DNA of 64,000 nt, taken from positions 52,631,672-52,695,671 of the forward strand of contig OZ026517.1 in assembly GCA_964019695.1 (NCBI GenBank), written 5' to 3'. This document shows positions 57,929 to 64,000 of this stretch, piece by piece (position 1 is the first letter of the stretch; every line of letters begins with the position of its first letter). A program made the position numbers and the translations under genes. Source of the DNA: Loripinus fragilis. Taxonomy: Eukaryota > Mollusca > Bivalvia > Lucinida > Lucinidae. The notes under the pieces were generated by a model. The model searched no databases. It worked only from the letters and a program-made list of their open reading frames with translations, and had not been told where the DNA came from.

Positions 57929-60775
57929 CAGCTCATACAAAATACAATGTATCCAGGTTCGCCTTGCCAAGAATATAATTGAACTAGCTGAATTGAAAAT
58001 GATAATTGTATCGCACATGCGTAGAATCCGTCTTTTGACGTGTATACGCAGATATCCAGTGGGCTAGATGTCAAATTGTAGCTTCAAATCTACATCTGCA
58101 CTTTTAAACTTTGTAAATGTGATCAGCGCGGATTTTAGTGGAACTGTGTTGATGCATTGATTAATCTAAGCATTCACTGTTTGCCTAAAGTAATTAGTAA
58201 CAAAATCTCACTAACAGACTCAAATGAGCCAACACATAGGATTTTAACAAGAATTGGTACTTATTGCATGAGCAAGCAGGATGGCTCAGACAAGCCTGCA
58301 CAAATGCGCAGCCTCCTCAGAGCCTTCACTTTTTATAAACGCAATGAATGGAAGTAGAGTATATCTCACGCCTTAATTAAGGTTTTTAGCCATACTAATA
58401 GCTAAACCTTTATCTGCATCCATACTTTGAATGATGAGCGAGCAGCGATAGCTTTAATTGGACTATACAGACAGTCAAGTTAACTAGAGCATTCACTGTT
58501 GCGAAAATGTTAAAAGTAACAAAAATTCATGAACTGGCTCAACAAAGCTAGCACACCCAATGCTGACGCGATTGATGTTTGTCGCATATGCGAGCAAACA
58601 AGGCCCAGATGAGCCTGTGCAAATGTGTGGTCTCAGCAAAGCCTTCACTGTTTACATACATAGTATGGAAGTAGATGTGAAGGCGTAGTCTTGTCTGAGC
58701 CTTCGCTTTTCGCAGACAAGAAGTATGGTAGTTGGTGAAATATCACCCCAAAATTAAGACCTTGAGCCCCTCTAGATAGCGCTGAAATTTCATCTGTGTC
58801 CACACTGGCTGTGTATAATGAGTGAGTAGTGATGGATATAGTGGGACTGTGCGTACGCCTACTAGGCTAATCTGAGTGTTTAGTGTTGTGATTTAGTGAT
58901 AAGAAACAGAATCTCATGAACTGGTTCAAAAAAGACAGTGCGAGATTTGTTCTTATCGCATATGTTATCAGAAAAGTACAGTCGAGACTGAGCCTTCACT
59001 GCTTGCACACAAAGTATAGACGTAAATATAAAACTTATGCCAAAATTTAGACATCTTTTTCCCCTAAATAGCCAAACCTATAAATGTTTTCATACTGTGT
59101 ATATATAGACGAGCAGCAATGACTAATAGGATCATACGGAAGCTCAGCTTGATTTACGCACTCAATGGTCGCCAATGTGATCATGAGTAACATCACATTA
59201 TCATAAAGAGACTCAACTGGGCCAGCACACGTGATTTGGGTACTTATCCAGAATTATCCAACATGCAAACAGTCATAAAAGCCTGCATAGTAATCATGCA
59301 CGTAGCTTTGTTGCTTGCAAACAACGAAATTAGGCTCAGAGCAGCCTGCACAACTGCACAGTCTGATCAGCACTTTGTCATTCGCTATCTAAAAGGTAAG
59401 TGGGTAGTCAGATATCTCTTAATTCTTATATTTTGGGTAGGCTTCAACACGATAAAGTCCCAGTTGGCTACGCCCTTGATAATCGTTTGCGTCCAATGGC
59501 AGAATCTCGTTTTTTATTTACATTCAAATTGTGGGCCAAAACTTTTGTGTACACAAATATTGATGATGTGTACAAAGATAACAATGACGTATTTCCAAAC
59601 GTTACTCCATGTACAAGATCCAGTCTAATGTAGTTCATTAATCTATGCATCTCAAGTGTTTAAATACTGTACTGTGCATAATATCCAAGCTCAGCGAGCA
59701 TATCATATCATCATAAAATTCAATTAATACAAACATTAGCCAGCATATACCAGCACATTTCAATTAACTCATAAAAAGATAGAAGGGGAAAGAGTTGTAT
59801 AAGCAAGAATCTCACAACTAAACAAACTCTAGTAGGGTGAAAGAGAATTTAAAAAAATCGAAATAAATAAATAAAAAGGCATCAGATGGGGAACTTCTAT
59901 TGCAAATCCTCTATGAGGTATTCGCTTGATGACAAGACCGCATAAATCTATCTCGTCAAGCACAGTCCAAAAATATTTGGACATAGTGTGGGTGTATAAA
60001 TATAGGATGAAACAATTGTTGATCCACTTACATTAAGAATACGTCAAATATTAATTAGTAAAGGTGTTACTTAAGCTGTATTTGAAGAATTTTGATGTTT
60101 GCCTAGTTGTTTCATTATATACTACAACGGGAATGAAAAAAACAAATGTATTAAATCAAATCACTTCTTTTTAGAACAAAACTTCTATTTTATTCAATTT
60201 TTAGGTTTGTTTGAACAGTGGGTAATGTCCCTTTACAATTGTTGATTTCTGTTTAGATGTTAACAATACCTGTAGATTAATGGGCCAGAATAGCCAAGGG
60301 GTCTAGTGAGCGTTTCAAATTATAAGAACACTCAAAATCCCAAAGTTGCAGGTTCGAATCATGCTAATGGCTTCAAAAACTAAGAAAAGATAAAATTATT
60401 TTTAATGTATTTTTTTTTTCAAATTGTCATTATCAGTACCATTTTCTTTATTAGAATAAATACAAGTTTAAAACAAGATCTTTGTTTTCCTTCCTACAAA
60501 AATTCTTATATTATTGTTCTCATAGATGCAACAGGTAATGCCATGTTTGGATAACCCATGGACATGTTCACTGCGTTGCCAAAGACCATACCCAGTGATG
60601 ATCTCTATTTTTCTGACGAAGGGCATTTGTGTGCTCTTATAGCTTTTTCAGGTACTAGCTAGAGCTTATGTTGACAATCTATAGATGAGCATCTCTTAAT
60701 CTTAGCATGAAGTTTCATGCTTATCTGGGTCTCTCTGTTATCTGTATATGCAAGGACATGACAGTTCCAACTTCG
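57929..60775. repeat. Macro-repeat unit 3 (2847 bp)
   Basis: Direct repeat of the preceding unit. It lacks about 40 bp relative to unit 2 in the first monomer junction (after ATACTTTGAATGATGAGCG, near 58440), and one G is missing in GCAGGATGGCTC, which shifts the 60-codon frame seen in other units. Confidence 0.9.
60284..60371 (+). pseudogene. tRNA-like sequence, unit 3
   Basis: Same 88 nt. B box GGTTCGAATC is followed by A instead of C, which breaks one pair of the T stem. Confidence 0.5.
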
Positions 60776-63603
60776 CAGCTCATACAAAACACAATGTATC
60801 CAGGTCCGCCTTGCCAAGAATATAATTGGACCAGCTGAATTGAAAATGATACATGTATCGCACATGCGTAGAATCCGTCTTTTGACGTGTATACGCAGTT
60901 ATCTAGTGGGCTAGATGTCAAATTGTAGCTTCAAATCTACATCTGCACTTTTAAACTTTGTTAATGCGATCAGCGCGGATTTTAGTGGAACTGTGTTGAT
61001 GCATTGATTAATCTAAGCATTCACTGTTTGCCTAAAGTAATTAGTAACAAAATCTCACTAACAGACTCAAATGAGCCAACACATAGGATTTTAACAAGAA
61101 TTGGTACTTATTGCATGAGCAAGCAGGGATGGCTCAGACAAGCCTGCACAAATGCGCAGCCTCATCAGAGCCTTCACTTTTTGTAAACACAATGAATGGA
61201 AGTAGAGTATATCTCACGCCTTAACTAAGGTTTTTAGCCATACTAATAGCTGAACCTTTATCTGCATCCATACTTTGAATGATGAGCGAGCAGCGATAGC
61301 TTTAATTGGACTGTACAGACGCTCAAGTTAACAAGAGCATTCGCTGTTGCGAAAATGTTAAAAGTAACAAAAATTCATGAACTGGCTCAACAAAGCCAGC
61401 ACACCCAATGCTGACGCGATTGATGTTTGTCGCATATGCGAGCAGACAAGGCCCAGATGAGCCTGTGCAAATGTGCGGTCTCAGCAGAGCCTTCACTGCT
61501 TACATACATAGTATGGAAGTAGATGTAAAGGCGTAGTCTTGTCAGAGCCTTCGCTTCTCGCAGACAAGAAGTATGGTAGTTGGTGAAATATCACCCCAAA
61601 ATTAAGACCTTGAGCCCCTCTAGATAGCGCTGAAACTTCATATGCGTCCACACTGGCTGTGTATAATGAGTGAGTAGTGATGGATATAGTGGGACTGTGC
61701 GTATGCCTACTAGGCTAATCTGAGTGTTTAGTGTTGTGATTTAGTGAGAAGAAACAGAATCTAATGAACTGGTTCAACAGAGACAGTGAGAGATTTGTTC
61801 TTATCGCATATGTTATCAGAAAAATACAGTCGAGACTGAGCCTTCACTGCTTGCACACAAAGTATAGACGTAAATATCAAACTTATGCCAAAATTTAGAC
61901 ATTTTTTTCCATTAAATAGCCGAACCTATATTTGTTTTCATACTGTGTATATATAGACGAGCAGCAATGACTAATAGGATTATGCGGAAGCTCAGCTTGA
62001 TTTACGCACTCAATGGTCGCCAATGTGATCATGAGTAACATCACATTCTCATGAAGAGACTCAACTGGGCCAGCACACGTGATTTGGGTACTTATCCAGA
62101 ATTATCCAACATGCAAACAGTCATAAAAGCCTGCATAGTAATCATGCACGTAGCTTTGGTGCTTGCAAACAACAAAATTAGGCTCAGACCAGCCTGTACA
62201 ACTGCACAGTCTGATCAGCACCTTTGTAAGTGACTAGGTCAGATATCTCTTAATTCTTATGTTTTGGGTAGGCTTCAACATGATAAAGTCCCTGCGGCTA
62301 CGCCCTTGATAATCGTTTGCATCCAATGGCAGAATCTGGTTTTTATTTACATTCAAATTGTGGGCCAAAACTTTTGCGTACACAAATATTGATGATGTGT
62401 ACAAAGATACCAATGACATATTTCCAAACGTCACTCCATGTACAAGATCCAGTCTAATGTAGTTCATTAATCTATGCATCTCACGTGTTTAAATACTGTA
62501 CTGTGCATAATATCCAAGCTCAGCGAGCATATCATATCATCATAACATTCAATTAATACAAACATTAGCCAGCATATACCAGCACATTTCAATTAACTCA
62601 TAAAAAGATAAAATGTAAAGAGTTATATAAGCAAGAATCTCACAACTTAACAAACTCTAGCAGGGTGAAAGAGAATTAAAAAAAAACGAAATAAATAAAT
62701 AAAAAGGCATCAGATGGGGAACTTCTTTTGCAAATCCTCTATGAGGTATTCGCTTGATGACAAGACCGCATAAATCTATCTCGTCAAGCACAGTCCAAAC
62801 ATATTTGGACATAGTGTGGGTGTATAAATATAGGATGAAACAATCGTTGATCCACTTACATTAAGAATACGTCAAATATTAATTAGTAAAGGTGTTACTT
62901 AAGCTTATTTGAAGAATTTTGATGTTTGCCTAGTTGTTTCATTATATACTACAACGGGAATGAAAGAAACAAATGTAAAAATTCAAATCACTTCTTTTTA
63001 GAACAAAACTTCTATTTTATTCAATTTTTAGGTTTGTTTGAACAGTGGGTAATGTCCCTTTACAAGTGTTGATTTCTGTTTAGATGTTAACAATACCTGT
63101 AGATTAATGGGCCAGAATAGCCAAGGGGTCTAGTGAGCGTTTCAAATTATAAGAACACTCAAAATCCCAAAGTTGCAGGTTCGAATCCTGCTAATGGCTT
63201 GAAAAACTAAGAACAGTTAAAAATTATTTTTAATGTATTTTTTTTTTCAAATTGTCATTATCAGTACCATTTTCTTTATTAGAATAAATACAAGTTTAAA
63301 ACAAGATCTTTGTTTTCCTTCCTACAAAAATTCTTATATTATTGTTCTCATAGATGCAACAGGTAATGCCATGTTTGGATAACCCATGGACATGTTCACT
63401 GCGTTGCCAAAGACCATACCCAGTGATGATCTCTATTTTTCTGACGAAGGGCATTTGTGTGCTCTTATAGCTTTTTCAGGTACTTGCTAGAGCTTATGTT
63501 GACAATCTATAGATGAGCATCTCTTAATCTTAGCATGAAGTTTCATGCTTATCTGGGTCTCTCTGTTATCTGTATATGCAAGGACATGACATTTCCAACT
63601 TCG
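60776..63603. repeat. Macro-repeat unit 4 (2828 bp)
   Basis: Direct repeat, by eye closest to unit 3 and sharing its short first junction. About 20 bp are missing after GATCAGCACCTTTG (near 62225) compared with other units. Confidence 0.9.
63111..63198 (+). pseudogene. tRNA-like sequence, unit 4
   Basis: Same 88 nt with the fully canonical B box GGTTCGAATCC and an intact T stem. This is the best-preserved promoter-like core of the four. Confidence 0.5.
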
Positions 63604-64000
63604 CAGCTCATACAAAACACAATGTATCCAGGTTCGCCTTGCCAAGAATATAATTGGACCAGCTGAATTGAAAATGATACATGTATCGCACATGCGTAGA
63701 ATCCGTCTTTTGACGTGTATACGCAGTTATCCAGTGGGCTAGATGTCAAATTGTAGCTTCAAATCTACATCTGCACTTTTAAACTTTGTTAATGCGATCA
63801 GCGCGGATTTTAGTGGAACTGTGTTGATGCATTGATTAATCTAAGCATTCACTGTTTGCCTAAAGTAATTAGTAACAAAATCTCACTAACAGACTCAAAT
63901 GAGCCAACACATAGGATTTTAACAAGAATTGGTACTTATTGCATGAGCAAGCAGGGATGGCTCAGACAAACCTGCACAAATGCGCAGCCTCATCAGAGCC
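63604..64000. repeat. Macro-repeat unit 5, cut by the window end
   Basis: Continues the array in the same phase through the first monomer (AGCCTCATCAGAGCC at the last base), so the array extends past the window. Confidence 0.9.

Noticed and set aside
56359..59628. 130- to 141-codon plus-strand frames in units 2 and 3
   Set aside because: The equivalent frames in units 1 and 4 are cut short by small changes, and the sequence is monomer plus spacer. No domain is recognised.
52378..61186. 60- to 66-codon frames repeated in each macro-array unit (for example 52378-52560, 55273-55455, 61004-61186)
   Set aside because: They are shared only because the units are near copies. A one-base deletion shifts the frame in unit 3, so there is no sign of coding constraint.

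Overview
The window is AT-rich animal DNA, most likely from a bivalve mollusc. Gene density is very low and almost every kilobase carries short inverted-repeat elements, nested retroelement wrecks or tandem repeats. One short repeat, when translated, gives a peptide (SKASDQPAHTRSLIRAF) that I associate with repeat-derived predictions in clam and mussel genomes. The bivalve call is inference; no bacterial features are present.

Only two genes look intact: a pair of same-strand paralogues at 22071-23864 and 47260-49059. Each is a long exon encoding about 600 residues, with ankyrin-like stretches and a C-terminal SOCS box (BC box S-L-x3-C-x3-L). That architecture is typical of ASB-type substrate receptors of Cullin-5 ubiquitin ligases. 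A third, degraded copy of the C-terminal end lies at about 49739-49975.

The genes sit in a large direct duplication, about 9.3-24.07 kb against 36.19-49.27 kb. The two copies differ by many insertions, so each copy often supplies the empty site for an element in the other. Examples are a 1.9-kb Foldback-like element with a 9-bp target duplication (11399-13281), a 417-bp palindrome with a 5-bp duplication (38383-38799), a Penelope-like retroelement (41675-44330) and several MITEs.

Layout. 0-2.4 kb: a LINE reverse transcriptase relic carrying two nested MITEs, then two more MITEs. 2.4-4.1 kb: a GATA microsatellite and another MITE. 4.1-6.8 kb: a composite foldback structure made of two tandem units. 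6.8-7.5 kb: degenerate tandem repeats. 9.3-24 kb: duplication copy 1. 24-36 kb: mostly featureless AT-rich DNA with scattered repeats. 36-49.3 kb: duplication copy 2. 50.4-51.5 kb: a 1.1-kb palindrome. 52.1 kb to the end: a tandem array of at least four 2.8-2.9-kb units. Each array unit is itself built from diverged repeats of about 350 bp plus one 88-nt tRNA-like sequence; the array runs off the window.

All similarity statements were made by eye. Family names for short non-autonomous elements rest on terminal repeats and target duplications only.
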